A DNA stretch of 64,000 bases from Candidatus Abyssobacteria bacterium SURF_17 (GTDB lineage: Bacteria; Abyssobacteria; SURF-5). Positions 9,065-21,848 of this stretch are shown here, piece after piece. Below the pieces are notes generated by a model that saw only the letters and a list, made by a program, of their open reading frames with translations, did no database searches and had not been told where the DNA came from. The stretch's first letter is position 1; the number at the start of each line of letters is the position of its first letter. The stretch lies in NCBI GenBank assembly GCA_003598055.1, contig QZKI01000085.1:25206-89205 (forward strand), in the 5' to 3' direction. A program made the translations under genes and the position numbers.

Positions 9065-9610
9065 ATGAAGGCATCCAATATCCTGAGGAAAGCCTGTTAT
9101 GGGGGGATTGGCGCAGTTGAATTCTCTCGCGAGCGCCTTTCCAGCATCCGGAAGGCGGTTAGAGACTCACTTGATGAGTTTGTGAAGCGCGGCGAACGCC
9201 TGGACAGGACAGAGGACAGCCTTGCGAAGGCCCTTCTTGCAGCTCTCAGCATAAAGTCGAAGATTCCGACAGCGAACGATGTGAACAGCATCATTCCCGG
9301 TTACGATGACCTGACGGTCACCGAGATAATCGACCAGATAAAGCGACTCACGATGAAAGAGCTTGAGACCGTCAGGGAATACGAGTACCACAACTTCAAT
9401 CGGATTCGGGTGTTGCGGCAAATTGACAGGGAGCTCGATGAGATCCGTATCATTCCCGACTATGACACACTTTCGGTGGCGGGTGTCCTCGAGAAGCTTG
9501 ACGAATTGAACCGTCAGGAACTGGCGGCAGTGAAGGATTACGAGAAGAGCCACCGTAACCGGACGACGGTTCTTAAGGCAATCGAGAATCGGCTGGCGAA
9601 GGCGGCATGA
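9065..9610 (+). CDS. Phasin-like/lipid-droplet-associated-like protein with two tandem IPxYDxLxV repeats
   Basis: IIPGYDDLTVTEIIDQIKRLTMKELETVREYEYHNFNRIRVLRQIDREL and IIPDYDTLSVAGVLEKLDELNRQELAAVKDYEKSHRNRTTVLKAIENRL. Confidence 0.6.
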   Translation: MKASNILRKACYGGIGAVEFSRERLSSIRKAVRDSLDEFVKRGERLDRTEDSLAKALLAALSIKSKIPTANDVNSIIPGYDDLTVTEIIDQIKRLTMKELETVREYEYHNFNRIRVLRQIDRELDEIRIIPDYDTLSVAGVLEKLDELNRQELAAVKDYEKSHRNRTTVLKAIENRLAKAA

Positions 9611-10127
9611 GGCGTTCGAGTTCGTCCTTCATGAGCACGCGATAGGCCGGGCGATTCATCCTCCTGTAGGCAGACGAATGGTGGAGCGGTGCAAACCCGT
9701 TCGCCTGAAGGAATTGCGTCAACCGACTGAAGTCCTCCGCGTTGAACCTCTTTTCAAGGCTCTCAAGAGAATTTCCTATTTCACTCCACAGGCGACACAA
9801 TGTATTCTGGCTGCGGCTGAATTGTCTGGCCGAGTTGCGCACCGCCTCTTCAACTATCTGGTGCGTGATTCCCTGTCTTCGCGCGGTCCGGAGGTTGACT
9901 CGGCACGCATTGTCGCTGGGGGAAATCGGTTCCAGAAGCGGCTCTGCGAAGGTGACGCCGGGAGTTTGCATTTCCCTGAGGATATCATGAGTCATTGGCG
10001 CATGGAACAAGTGCTCCGGGCCGAAGACTGACTGGTAGGCCAGTTTGTAGATGTCAATGAGCTCCATGCCGCCGTGAAGGCGGAGGTGGTAGTTTACGAG
10101 GTTTGCGAGGCTTGCACGTTGGTTCAT
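9573..10127 (-). CDS. Conserved hypothetical protein
   Basis: Long ORF, MELIDIYKLAYQSVFGPEHLF..., complete; convergently overlaps the preceding gene by 38 nt. Confidence 0.6.
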   Translation of the reverse strand: MNQRASLANLVNYHLRLHGGMELIDIYKLAYQSVFGPEHLFHAPMTHDILREMQTPGVTFAEPLLEPISPSDNACRVNLRTARRQGITHQIVEEAVRNSARQFSRSQNTLCRLWSEIGNSLESLEKRFNAEDFSRLTQFLQANGFAPLHHSSAYRRMNRPAYRVLMKDELERLMPPSPADSRLP

Positions 10128-10329
10128 CGGAGCACGTACGAATTCCCTTGTCGAGAGATAGAAATGTTAGGGGAAGTTTGTCGAGGAGCCAGCTTCGAGT
10201 TAGTTTACCACATACTTCCTTAATGAAGCCAGTCGTCGGAACGACTTTGACAATTCCAGGAGGATTTGCTATATTCTCGGTTGTTCTTACCGTGTTTGAG
10301 ACTCCCGCCCTCGATTCAGTGGTTGCGTT

Positions 10330-10740
10330 TTGGATGGTTCTGTGAAGCAAGAAAAGAAAATACGAGTGCTTGTGGCCAAGCCGGGGCTTGATGGTCATGA
10401 CCGGGGCGCAAAAGTTGTGGCTGCGGCCTTGAGGGATGCCGGAATGGAGGTAATCTATTCCGGCTTGCATCAAACGCCGGAGATGGTTGTGGAGACCGCC
10501 GTTCAAGAGGACGTGGACGCGATTGGCCTGTCGATTCTTTCGGGCGCGCACATGACGCTGTTCAAGAAAGTGAAGGAGCTGCTTGACGCCCGCGGAGCGC
10601 AGCATATCGTTCTTACCGGTGGCGGTATCATACCCGAGGAAGATAAAGACGAACTGCTCAAGATCGGGATTTCCGCACTATTTGGCCCCGGGACGACCAC
10701 GAAGGAAATCGTTGACTTTATCAAGCGTGCGTGCGGCTAG
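10330..10740 (+). CDS. Cobalamin B12-binding domain protein, methylmalonyl-CoA mutase small/C-terminal subunit-like
   Basis: IRVLVAKPGLDGHDRGAKVVAAALRDAGMEVIYSGLHQTPE..AIGLSILSGAH; TTG start 10330 or GTG 10342. Confidence 0.9.
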   Translation: MDGSVKQEKKIRVLVAKPGLDGHDRGAKVVAAALRDAGMEVIYSGLHQTPEMVVETAVQEDVDAIGLSILSGAHMTLFKKVKELLDARGAQHIVLTGGGIIPEEDKDELLKIGISALFGPGTTTKEIVDFIKRACG

Positions 10741-10970
10741 CGCTTGTTGTTGACCTGCCGCATGTCCGTCGGCCTTTCTTTCGGGGCAGCGGACATATCT
10801 CGCAGCCGACCGGGCGTGCGACATAAATGGCGCTTCTATCCGGGTACATAATACCCGTATCCTTCTGTCTGTCATGCAGTGGTCAGGAAAGTGGTGATCC
10901 TTATTGTTTTCCACGAAACAAATATTATGTCCCCAGAATCGAGAGTCGCGGGTCTTGCGCTGTTCGGATT

Positions 10971-10999
10971 GTAGGGTCGTTCGCGAACGACCCCTGCAA
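10971..10999. repeat. Hairpin repeat gtagggtcgttcgcgaacgacccctgcaa
   Basis: Perfect central palindrome TCGTTCGCGAACGA; same core at 19116. Confidence 0.75.
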
Positions 11000-11224
11000 T
11001 GTTGGCACAAGATGCGCCCGCTCGGAGTACCTTTTCTGTCGCAGGCTTCAAGCGGCCCGAAGTTGCCATCCAACGGTTTTTCTGGTATATTAAATGGCTG
11101 CATCAGAGAACACTGGCCCTGCTGTCCTTGTGGATGGGCGAACGGACGGGTTGGTGTCACGCCGTAGGCGTGATTGCCCGCCGTGCAGGAGCCGAGGACA
11201 AACCAACGTTTTGGAGGAAAGGTT

Positions 11225-12031
11225 ATGGCAATTGTGACAATGAAGCAGATGCTTGAGGCCGGAGTGCATTTTGGGCATCAGGCGCGGCGATGGAACCCGA
11301 AGATGGAGAAATTCATTTTCGGAGAGCGTAATGGTGTGTACATCATCGACTTGCAGAAGACCATGCAGCAGGTTAACGCGGTGTATCACTTTGTCCGTGA
11401 GACCGTCGAGACGGGTCAAGACGTTCTGTTCGTCGGAACCAAACGGCAGGCACAGGAAACGGTACGCGAGCAAGCGGAGCGCTGCGGAATGTATTACGTG
11501 ACCAACCGGTGGCTTGGCGGGACATTGACGAACTTTGAGACCATGAAGAAGAGTATTCGGCGCCTCAAGCGAATCGAGAAGATGGAACAGGAAAATGATT
11601 ACGGGACTCTGACGAAGAAGGAAATCGGCAAGCTGTTGAAAGAGAAGGCGAAGCTGGATAAGAACCTGTCTGGAATCAAGGATATGGCGGAACTGCCCGG
11701 CGCGATTTTCATAGTCGACACAAAGAAGGAATCGATTGCGGTGGCCGAGGCAAAGAAGCTTGACATTGCTTCAATCGGCGTTGTGGATACCAACTGTGAC
11801 CCTGATGAGGTTGCCTATCCGATTCCAGGCAATGACGACGCTATTCGCTCGATACGGCTGTTCACGACGATCATCGCCGATGCCGTGCTCGATGCCAAGG
11901 CGCGTGTGCTCGAGGGGCGTGAGGTGCCGGGGACCGAGTTGGGGGCGCAGAAAAGTGAGGAAGAGTCTGCTCGCCTGCCGCGGGCGATGTCAAGGCTTTC
12001 CGAGGATGACGAAGACGAGGATGTAGTGTGA
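11225..12031 (+). CDS. rpsB: 30S ribosomal protein S2
   Basis: [46 protein letters not shown]. Confidence 0.98.
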   Translation: MAIVTMKQMLEAGVHFGHQARRWNPKMEKFIFGERNGVYIIDLQKTMQQVNAVYHFVRETVETGQDVLFVGTKRQAQETVREQAERCGMYYVTNRWLGGTLTNFETMKKSIRRLKRIEKMEQENDYGTLTKKEIGKLLKEKAKLDKNLSGIKDMAELPGAIFIVDTKKESIAVAEAKKLDIASIGVVDTNCDPDEVAYPIPGNDDAIRSIRLFTTIIADAVLDAKARVLEGREVPGTELGAQKSEEESARLPRAMSRLSEDDEDEDVV

Positions 12032-12138
12032 CATAAGAGAGAACCGGGGATGTGTTGTCGTAGCCGCTGGACATGGAGGGCGCGACAACGCTGGAATTCT
12101 GGACGCCAGAATCAAAAAGAGCGATGGGAGAACTCTCG

Positions 12139-12738
12139 ATGACGATAACTGCGCAAATGGTGAAGGAGCTGCGACAGAAGACGGGCGCCGGAATGATGGA
12201 TTGCAAGAAGGCGCTCGAGGAAAAAAGCGGGAACATGGAGGCCGCAATACAGTACCTGCGTGAGAAGGGCGTAGCCGAGGTGGCGAAACGGGCGGGCCGC
12301 GCCGCTACGGAAGGCTTGATCGGCTCATATGTGCATACGGGCGGCAAGATAGGCGTGCTTGTCGAGGTGAACTGCGAAACCGACTTTGTGGCGCGGACCG
12401 AGGATTTCAAGGAACTGGTGAAGAATCTTGCAATGCAGGTGTGTTCGGAGAATCCTGTTTGCGTGCGTCGTGAGGAGGTTCCGCCGGGACTTCTCGAGCG
12501 CGAGCAGCAGATATATGCAACGCAGGCGAGTCAGAGCGGCAAGCCTGAGAAAGTGATTGAGAGAATCGTCGCCGGCAAGCTGGAGAGCTTCTATGCGCGC
12601 GCATGCTTGCTTGAGCAGGAGTTTATTCGGGACCGCAACATTACCGTGCAGGATTATGTGAACTCGAAGGCAGCGAAGCTGGGCGAAAACATCGTCGTGC
12701 GGAGATTTGTGCGTTTTCAACTCGGAGACGAGGCCTGA
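12139..12738 (+). CDS. tsf: Translation elongation factor Ts
   Basis: [40 protein letters not shown]. Confidence 0.98.
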   Translation: MTITAQMVKELRQKTGAGMMDCKKALEEKSGNMEAAIQYLREKGVAEVAKRAGRAATEGLIGSYVHTGGKIGVLVEVNCETDFVARTEDFKELVKNLAMQVCSENPVCVRREEVPPGLLEREQQIYATQASQSGKPEKVIERIVAGKLESFYARACLLEQEFIRDRNITVQDYVNSKAAKLGENIVVRRFVRFQLGDEA

Positions 12739-12745
12739 GGGAATC

Positions 12746-13480
12746 ATGACGAAGGCTGGCAAGAAGCCGGTTTACAAGCGAGTGCTGCTCAAGCTGAGCG
12801 GCGAAGCGATGCAAGGTTCTCAGCAGTACGGAATTGATACCGCCGTCATCGCGAGCGTGTCGAAGCAGATAAAAGCTGTGTTGACTGAATTCCCGATGGA
12901 AATGGCCATCGTAATTGGAGGGGGGAACATTTTCAGGGGGATTCAGGCGGCTGCGCAAGGGATGGACCGGTCTACCGCCGACTATATGGGGATGCTCGCC
13001 ACAGTGTTGAACGGACTTGCGCTCCAGGACGGCCTGGAGAAGGCGGGGATCGTGACGCGTGTGATGTCCGCGATAGAGATGAAGGAGCTTGCCGAACCGT
13101 ACATCCGCCGCAGAGCCATACGGCATCTTGAGAAGGGCCGCATAGTCATCTTCGCCGGAGGCACGGGGAATCCGTATTTTTCGACCGACACCGCCTCGGC
13201 GCTCCGAGCGATCGAGATTGGCGCAGAGGTCATTCTTAAGGGGACGAAGGTGGACGGCGTTTACAACGCTGACCCGGTCTCGAATGCTCGGGCGCGAAAG
13301 TTTTCAAGGCTCACGTATATCGAGGTGTTAAAGCGCGGGCTGAAGGTGATGGACAGTTCCGCGATAACGCTGTGCATGGACAATAATCTTCCGATTATTG
13401 TGTTCAACTTGAACGAGTACGGGAACATTCGAAGGGTCATCCTGGGGGAGAATGTGGGCACTGTGATAGAGGGGGAGTGA
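12746..13480 (+). CDS. pyrH: UMP kinase
   Basis: [22 protein letters not shown]...[10 protein letters not shown]...[13 protein letters not shown]. Confidence 0.98.
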   Translation: MTKAGKKPVYKRVLLKLSGEAMQGSQQYGIDTAVIASVSKQIKAVLTEFPMEMAIVIGGGNIFRGIQAAAQGMDRSTADYMGMLATVLNGLALQDGLEKAGIVTRVMSAIEMKELAEPYIRRRAIRHLEKGRIVIFAGGTGNPYFSTDTASALRAIEIGAEVILKGTKVDGVYNADPVSNARARKFSRLTYIEVLKRGLKVMDSSAITLCMDNNLPIIVFNLNEYGNIRRVILGENVGTVIEGE

Positions 13481-14043
13481 GCTGCATGCGCAAGGAAGTT
13501 CTCTCGAGTATCCGGGATCAGATGAATAGGACGCAGGAGCACATTCGGCGCGAGTTTTCCTCGATTCGGACGGGCAGGGCCTCGACTTCGCTGCTGGACA
13601 GCATTGACGTGGAGTACTACGGCTCTTCCGTTTCGTTGAATCAGATAGCGAACGTGTCTGTTCCCGAACCGAGACTGTTGCTCGTCACTCCCTATGATAA
13701 GGGAGCGCTCGGCAGCATCGAGAAAGCTCTGCTCAAGTCTGACTTGGGTCTCACTCCGAACAACGACGGCCGAGTCGTTCGAATTCCGATTCCTGAGCTC
13801 ACGGAGGAGCGCCGGAAGAGTCTTGTGAAGGTTGTGCGGCGACTTGCGGAGGATTCGAGGGTTGCTCTTCGGAATATCCGGCGTGATGCGAATGATAGGA
13901 TAAAGAAGGGCGAGAAAAACGGCGATATATCGGAAGATGAGAGTCACCGTATCATGGATGAGGTTCAGAATGTGACCAACGAGTACATTGAGAAGGTCGA
14001 CGAACTGTTGAAGGTGAAGGAAGCGGAAATCATGGAAGTGTGA
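13477..14043 (+). CDS. frr: Ribosome recycling factor
   Basis: [43 protein letters not shown] 13477 or ATG 13486. Confidence 0.97.
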   Translation: MSCMRKEVLSSIRDQMNRTQEHIRREFSSIRTGRASTSLLDSIDVEYYGSSVSLNQIANVSVPEPRLLLVTPYDKGALGSIEKALLKSDLGLTPNNDGRVVRIPIPELTEERRKSLVKVVRRLAEDSRVALRNIRRDANDRIKKGEKNGDISEDESHRIMDEVQNVTNEYIEKVDELLKVKEAEIMEV

Positions 14044-14117
14044 CCGTGAAAGGTCTTTAATGGCGGCCTTTCACGAGAGTATTCATCAGCGCCCTTTTGA
14101 GATTGTCCCGCAACTCT

Positions 14118-14189
14118 GTAGGTGCGAATTTATTCGCATACGTATGCCGAAAAAAGGCCGGAAAAACATGCGAATGAATTCGCACCTAC
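14118..14189. repeat. Palindromic MITE-like element, second copy
   Basis: GTAGGTGCGAATTTATTCGCAT...ATGCGAATGAATTCGCACCTAC. Confidence 0.82.
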
Positions 14190-14338
14190 AGGGGGGCATC
14201 CCAAATTCTGGATTGTGGGACGGATTCCCTTCCCCTCGTGCCGCCCCCCTTTGAAGTCTCCCGCGCAAACAGCCTGATTCCGCTGCCTTCCTCGTTGTTC
14301 TTCGTATGCAGTCGTCATCACATGAACGGAAAGAGGCA

Positions 14339-15223
14339 ATGGAGAGCGGAATCGACAACGGGTTTCTCGACGCACACGTTCATCTGTATCCCTCACGGAG
14401 GCTTTCCGGATTGATTCGCTGGATGCACAGCTTCTTTCCGGAACATTCTGTGCCGAAGGACGCCACATTGGACGATGTGCTCTCCGACTTGGGGCGTCAT
14501 AAATACCGCAACTTCGTCGCGCTGGTGTTTCCCTTGGAGCCGGAGGAGTCAAGGGAGTTGAACAGGTTCATTGCGGAGTTGGCCGGAAGGGTTCCCGGAC
14601 TGATTCCCTTTGGATGCGTGCACAGGGACGACGCCTCACCCGTGGAGGTTGTCGAGAAAGCGATTGTGGAGCAGAGGCTTGCAGGGCTGAAGTTTCACCC
14701 GATGGTGCAGCATTTTGACCCTTATGACCGCAAACTCTTTGACGTGTATGAGTTCATGAACGAGCGACGCAAGCCGATATATATACACACCGGCTTCGAT
14801 GAGTGGTATGGATATTTCCTCGCCGATCGCAGCCTGAGATCTCTGCTGAAGACGTATCCGGATATCCCATTTGTTTTCTGCCACATGATTTTCCCCCGGC
14901 TCGATTTCGCGTTCGAGCTTGTCGAGGAGTTCGAGAATTTGTTTCTTGATGCGACGAACGTGTTCGGAACGATTGCGCTCTCTCAGCGGCTCGGCTCGGG
15001 CGTTCCTGATTTGGACCTCGACGAGGCTCGTGAAGGCATGGACCGCTGGTGTGAGCGGATTATGTTCGGGACCGACCACCCGGCAGGCATGGGCTCGATT
15101 GAGCAAATCCTCAGGGATTTTCACGCCTTCGGACTCAGCGATCGGGCCGCGTCCCAGATTCTGCACGGTACGGCCGCGAGGTTTCTTGCGCAACACTGTT
15201 CCGCATACTACGGCGGAGGCTGA
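14339..15223 (+). CDS. Amidohydrolase 2-family TIM-barrel metal-dependent hydrolase
   Basis: FLDAHVHLYPS...GLKFHPMVQHFDPYD...YIHTGFDEWYG...IMFGTDHPAG. Confidence 0.88.
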   Translation: MESGIDNGFLDAHVHLYPSRRLSGLIRWMHSFFPEHSVPKDATLDDVLSDLGRHKYRNFVALVFPLEPEESRELNRFIAELAGRVPGLIPFGCVHRDDASPVEVVEKAIVEQRLAGLKFHPMVQHFDPYDRKLFDVYEFMNERRKPIYIHTGFDEWYGYFLADRSLRSLLKTYPDIPFVFCHMIFPRLDFAFELVEEFENLFLDATNVFGTIALSQRLGSGVPDLDLDEAREGMDRWCERIMFGTDHPAGMGSIEQILRDFHAFGLSDRAASQILHGTAARFLAQHCSAYYGGG

Positions 15224-15242
15224 GGAAGAGGGGGCGCCGGGG

Positions 15243-16079
15243 ATGAGGTCGGCCCGCCAGCGCGACAGGCACGCAGAGAAGGTGAAACCGGGACGGGAAA
15301 ACGAAATCTGCCGGGTTACGTTTCTCGGTCACTCTTCCGTCCTCATACGGATGGACGGCAAGAGCATTCTTGCCGACCCGAATCTGAGCCGCCGTATATT
15401 CTTCTTCATTCGGCGCCGGACTCCGGCGCCGCCAGCTTCCGCCCTGAAGGCGGTGGACCTCATACTGATCTCTCACGGGCACTACGACCATCTTGATCTG
15501 CCGACGCTCCGCACGCTGCCGAGTGAGACGCCTGTGATTGTTCCCGAAGGTCTCGAACGCGTCGTGAGATGGGGAGGAATGAAGCAGGTTGTCACGCTTC
15601 AGCGTTGGGAGGCACATCATTTGGGGAGCGTGATTGTCACGGCGGTGCCTGTGAAGCATTTTCGGGGTCGGCCGCCCTTGTTCCCGCGCACAGGTTACAA
15701 TGGGTATGTCATTGAGGGGAAAGCGACGGTCTTTTTTGCGGGAGACTCCGGATTATTCGAGGGGATGGCGGAAATCGGCAGGAAATGGGACATAGATATT
15801 GCGCTTTTGCCGATTGGCGCATACGAGCCGCGGTCGTTCCGCAGGCATCACATGTCGCCGGAGGACGCGCTCGAGGCCGGGCGGATGCTGCGGGCGAAGG
15901 TTATAGTCCCGATTCACTGGGGGACTTTCAAGCTGTCGCTCGAGCCGTTCGATGAGCCTGCGCGACGACTTAAGGAAGCCGCGAGCAGAGCGGGTCTCTC
16001 GTCGATGGTGAGGATTCTCCTTCCCAGTGAGTCGCTCGTTGTGCGAGGAGACGCTTCCATTGAGACAATTGGAGACTGA
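15243..16079 (+). CDS. Metallo-beta-lactamase-fold hydrolase (NAPE-PLD/UlaG-like)
   Basis: VTFLGHSSVLIRMDGKSILADP..LILISHGHYDHLDLPTL...FFAGDSGLFEG...PIHWGTF. Confidence 0.88.
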   Translation: MRSARQRDRHAEKVKPGRENEICRVTFLGHSSVLIRMDGKSILADPNLSRRIFFFIRRRTPAPPASALKAVDLILISHGHYDHLDLPTLRTLPSETPVIVPEGLERVVRWGGMKQVVTLQRWEAHHLGSVIVTAVPVKHFRGRPPLFPRTGYNGYVIEGKATVFFAGDSGLFEGMAEIGRKWDIDIALLPIGAYEPRSFRRHHMSPEDALEAGRMLRAKVIVPIHWGTFKLSLEPFDEPARRLKEAASRAGLSSMVRILLPSESLVVRGDASIETIGD

Positions 16080-16438
16080 ACCGGGGGGTCAATGACCGCG
16101 CTTTGGAAATCACGTCAGAAATTCACTCTGTCCAGAATAGCTGGTACCAATGCCTGGGGGTTTTTGCGGATATCTCCTAAGACCAAATCTCTCTGTGTGG
16201 AACTTCGAGAAAGAAACGAATTCAAACAATTCTCAATCCCGGTGAGGCACGGGGGAAGACGGGGAAAGGCGAGTTCTATTGAGGAAATCTTTTTCTCACC
16301 ATAATTCTCCCTTTGCGCCCTTCGCGCCTTTGCGGTTAGAAAACCTGTCTTGGAGCCGTGAATCGAAAATCCAAAATAGAGACAGCGGCATGTTGGGACG
16401 AGAGTTTCAAAGAGAACTGATATTCGAGATGTGGCTGG

Positions 16439-18397
16439 TCACTTCGAGCCGGCATCTTTGACGCAACGGAATCCGATGCTGACGCTTTCTTTGTCTGGTG
16501 AGAAGTAATGGCGATATCCGGTTCGGACGTAGAGATTGATGTTGCTGTCCCAGCCGCCTCCTCGGGCGACCTTGAAGGCGCCCGTCACCGGACCGGGAGG
16601 GTTCTTCGAGGGGGCATGAGCATAGTATGTGTCGGAGTACCAATCGGCTGTCCATTCCATGACGTTCCCCGCCATGTTGAAACAGCCGTACGGGCTCTTG
16701 CCTTTGCTCAGTAGGTAGACCGGCTGTGTCGTATTAACGGAGCTCTCCTTCGTATTGGACCTGTTGGTATCCCACTTGTCGCCCCAGGGCCAGATGCGGC
16801 TGTCGGTCCCCCGCGCGGCTTTCTCCCACTCCGCCTCGGTCGGGAGCCGTTTGCCCGCCCACCGTGCGTAGGCCACGGCATCATGCCAGTCCACGAGTAC
16901 GACGGGGTGATCGCCTTTGCCGGGGGGATACGTTCCATTGCGCCAGTTGAACGGTTCGGCCCAGAACGCTTTCTCGTAGGGCATCCTGTGCCCGGTGGCG
17001 TCGACGAACTCCTTGTATTCTGCGTTGGTTACTTCGTACATATCAATGTAATACGCATCGAGGAAAATCTTTCGCTTGGGACGTTCGTTGCTGAATTCCG
17101 AATCGCTCCCCATGATGAACTCGCCCGCCGGTATGAACGCCATGTTTTTGGGGGCGCCTGGTGGCTGCTGCGGGAGCGGCTCGGTGGATGTTCCGGCGGC
17201 AGCGGCTGAGCCGTCGGGCTGCAGAGATGTCAAATCCGAGGGCGATCCTCCTGTTGGCGCGTTGGGCCGCCCAATGGCCGAGAAGAGCCACAGTGCGCCG
17301 CCGACCATAATTGCGAGGAGGCAAGCGGCGCCGATAGCGCGCATGTTGACTATCTTCTTCCAGCTCTCGGTTTGGAGTACGAGCGCGAGGCGCGCCTTCA
17401 ATCTGCTGAGGCCTGATGTCTGGATTTCGCGCCTGAGGTCTTCGGCGAGTTCCGTCATCGACTGATATCTCTCTGCCGGGTCTTGCCGGAGGGCTCGCAG
17501 GATGATGCCGTCCATTCGCTTGGTCACCTCGGGATTGATATGGCTTGGGAGCGCGAAGTTGCCGAGCGGAAGCCGTCCGGTAAAGGTCTCGTAGAGCATC
17601 ACACCGAAAGAGAAGATATCCGCCCTGTGGTCAACGGATTTGGCGTCGATCCGTTGTTCGGGAGCCATATAGTCCGCTGTTCCCATGAAGCTGCTGACGA
17701 CAGTTATGGAGGTGAGCGGCAGATGGGACCGGGTTATCTGAGCGATGCCGAAGTCTGCAATTCTTGCGCGGCCGGTTCGGTCGATCAGGATATTATCGGG
17801 TTTGACGTCGCGGTGCACGATTCCTTTTCGGTGAGCGTAGTCGAGCGCAGAGGCCGCCTGGAGCAATATTAGGGCTTTTGTGTTGAATGTAAGCTTTCTG
17901 TACCTCAGCAGACGAGACAGGCTTGCGCCGTCGACGTATTCCATCACGAAGTAGTTGATGCCCCGCTCGATTCCTTTATCGAGCACCCGCACGATATTTG
18001 GATGGTTGAGCGACTCGAGCGCCAGAAATTCTCTATCGAATCGTGCCAGCGCTTTGATGCTGGCCGCGTACTTTCTCTTGAGTACCTTAAGGGCGACCAC
18101 CCGCTGCTTTGACGCATCGAATGCTTTATAGACGGTGGCCATTCCGCCGCGTCCAATCATTTTTTCGACGCGGTAGGCGCCGACGGCGTCGCCGGGCTTG
18201 AGTTCATCGGGGTATCGTTCTTCTATCGGCGGCTCTTTATCGGGCTGGGCAGCCTGCGGAGGTTCACCTTCGGGGGGAGTCGGCGTCTTTTCAGATTGTT
18301 CGGGTGATTCGTCCGGTGGGGGGGTTGACTGAACGGATACGGCGTCTTCGTCTTTGCGTGCTTTTCCCGGACGTTTGGATTCTTCAGGAGAGTCCAT
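16439..18397 (-). CDS. Ser/Thr protein kinase, TM segment, and C-terminal formylglycine-generating-enzyme (SUMF1)-like domain
   Basis: IGRGGMATVYKAFD..HRDVKPDNILIDRTGRARIADFGIA; then NMAFIPAGEFIMGSDSE..NERPKRKIFLDAYYIDMYEVTNAEY...GFRCVKD. Confidence 0.93.
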   Translation of the reverse strand: MDSPEESKRPGKARKDEDAVSVQSTPPPDESPEQSEKTPTPPEGEPPQAAQPDKEPPIEERYPDELKPGDAVGAYRVEKMIGRGGMATVYKAFDASKQRVVALKVLKRKYAASIKALARFDREFLALESLNHPNIVRVLDKGIERGINYFVMEYVDGASLSRLLRYRKLTFNTKALILLQAASALDYAHRKGIVHRDVKPDNILIDRTGRARIADFGIAQITRSHLPLTSITVVSSFMGTADYMAPEQRIDAKSVDHRADIFSFGVMLYETFTGRLPLGNFALPSHINPEVTKRMDGIILRALRQDPAERYQSMTELAEDLRREIQTSGLSRLKARLALVLQTESWKKIVNMRAIGAACLLAIMVGGALWLFSAIGRPNAPTGGSPSDLTSLQPDGSAAAAGTSTEPLPQQPPGAPKNMAFIPAGEFIMGSDSEFSNERPKRKIFLDAYYIDMYEVTNAEYKEFVDATGHRMPYEKAFWAEPFNWRNGTYPPGKGDHPVVLVDWHDAVAYARWAGKRLPTEAEWEKAARGTDSRIWPWGDKWDTNRSNTKESSVNTTQPVYLLSKGKSPYGCFNMAGNVMEWTADWYSDTYYAHAPSKNPPGPVTGAFKVARGGGWDSNINLYVRTGYRHYFSPDKESVSIGFRCVKDAGSK

Positions 18398-18605
18398 AAT
18401 GCTTTTTCTCGAACCGCGAATTCGCGAATCAGCCGGTACACACCGTTTCTCCATTATAGCACATGCTTTTAAAACCGCCAAAGATTGCCCGGGCGGCTAA
18501 TTGCATTTTGATATAGCGGATGCTAGAATGACGCAACCGAAGCAAGAGGATGAGGGTTGCGTTTCGGACGATCACGCAGGTGGAACGCGCGTCGGAGGGC
18601 TTGCC

Positions 18606-19052
18606 ATGACGATAAAAGAGAAGGTGGAGGCCGGCATCAAGGAAGCTTTGAAGGCGAAGGACCAGCGGCGTCTTTCCGCGCTCAGGATGATCAAGGCGGA
18701 ATTGCTCTTGAAGGAAAAGGAGACCGGCAAGACGCTTGAGGATTCATTGGCTGACCAGGCGCTTCAGAAAATGCTCAAGAAGTATCAGAAGGCGAGGGAT
18801 GAGTATCGTTCGCTGAACAGACCGGGGGAAGCAGAGCAGTACGAGGACGACATGAAGATCATTGAGGGTTTCATGTCTGCCCCGATGATGGACGAGAGCC
18901 AGATACGCACGGAACTGGAGCGTGTGGTCGCCGAGTTGAACGCGAGCGGGCCGAAAGATTTCGGAAAAGTGATGAAGGCATTCATGTCGGCGCACTCCAA
19001 TGCCGATGGCAAGGTGGTTTCGGCGGCGCTGAAGGGCATGCTGGAGAAATAG
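18606..19052 (+). CDS. GatB/YqeY domain protein
   Basis: MTIKEKVEAGIKEALKAKDQRRLSALRMIKAELLLKEKE... Confidence 0.9.
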   Translation: MTIKEKVEAGIKEALKAKDQRRLSALRMIKAELLLKEKETGKTLEDSLADQALQKMLKKYQKARDEYRSLNRPGEAEQYEDDMKIIEGFMSAPMMDESQIRTELERVVAELNASGPKDFGKVMKAFMSAHSNADGKVVSAALKGMLEK

Positions 19053-19115
19053 CAGGATGTGTTGTTTCGGGGGCGACATAAAAGGTGCTTTTGGCGGGCG
19101 CCTCATTCGAAGATT

Positions 19116-19143
19116 GTAGGGGTCGTTCGCGAACGACCCCTAC
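19116..19143. repeat. Hairpin repeat GTAGGGGTCGTTCGCGAACGACCCCTAC
   Basis: Perfect 28-nt palindrome. Confidence 0.85.
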
Positions 19144-19209
19144 AGTTCGAGGACCACAAGACCCGCGACCTTCTGTACTACGCATTGCCGAAATCTTGAC
19201 TTTCTGTCG

Positions 19210-19510
19210 CGCTTTCGAGTGCGCAGTCATTGCGAGCGAAGCAATCTCATTGGCAGCACTGAAGATGCAAACAGAGATTGCTTCGCTCGGGCCTGCGGCC
19301 CTGTGCTCCTGCTAAGAAACTAGCGTTCCATCAGTCATTGCGAGGGAGCGAAGCGACCGAAGCAATCTCCTTGGCAGGCATACAATCATGCAGAGATTGC
19401 TTCGTCATGCCCCGCACAAGGCGGGTCATGACTCGCAATGACAATGAAGGACCATGCGCGTTTCTTTCACAAGCAACCCGGCGGAGCTGGGTCGGCCGTT
19501 CGCAATGACG
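19210..19510. repeat. Intergenic GAGATTGCTTCG/CGAAGCAATCTC repeat block
   Basis: Several direct and inverted copies; shares sequence with 560..840 including flanking gtttctttcac..aac. Confidence 0.8.
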
Positions 19511-19562
19511 GTCTTGGTTGCGGCTGTGCCGCGTTGTGGGGACATCGAGGCGGGGAGGCTGA

Positions 19563-21751
<2,189 letters not shown>

Positions 21752-21795
21752 GCACTCGCTTTCATAAATACTGTGACAGGTTTTTCTCCTCTCCT

Positions 21796-21821
21796 GTAGG
21801 GGTGACCCGCCGGGTCGCCCG
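21796..21821. repeat. Hairpin repeat gtaggggtgacccgccgggtcgcccg
   Basis: GGGTGACCCG-CCGGGTCGCCC arms. Confidence 0.65.
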
Positions 21822-21848
21822 CATAAAGGAGATTGCGACCATTGTTCT

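Noticed and set aside
14919-15242. N-terminal extension of the metallo-beta-lactamase-fold ORF
   Set aside because: Overlaps the amidohydrolase gene out of frame; true start is about 15243.
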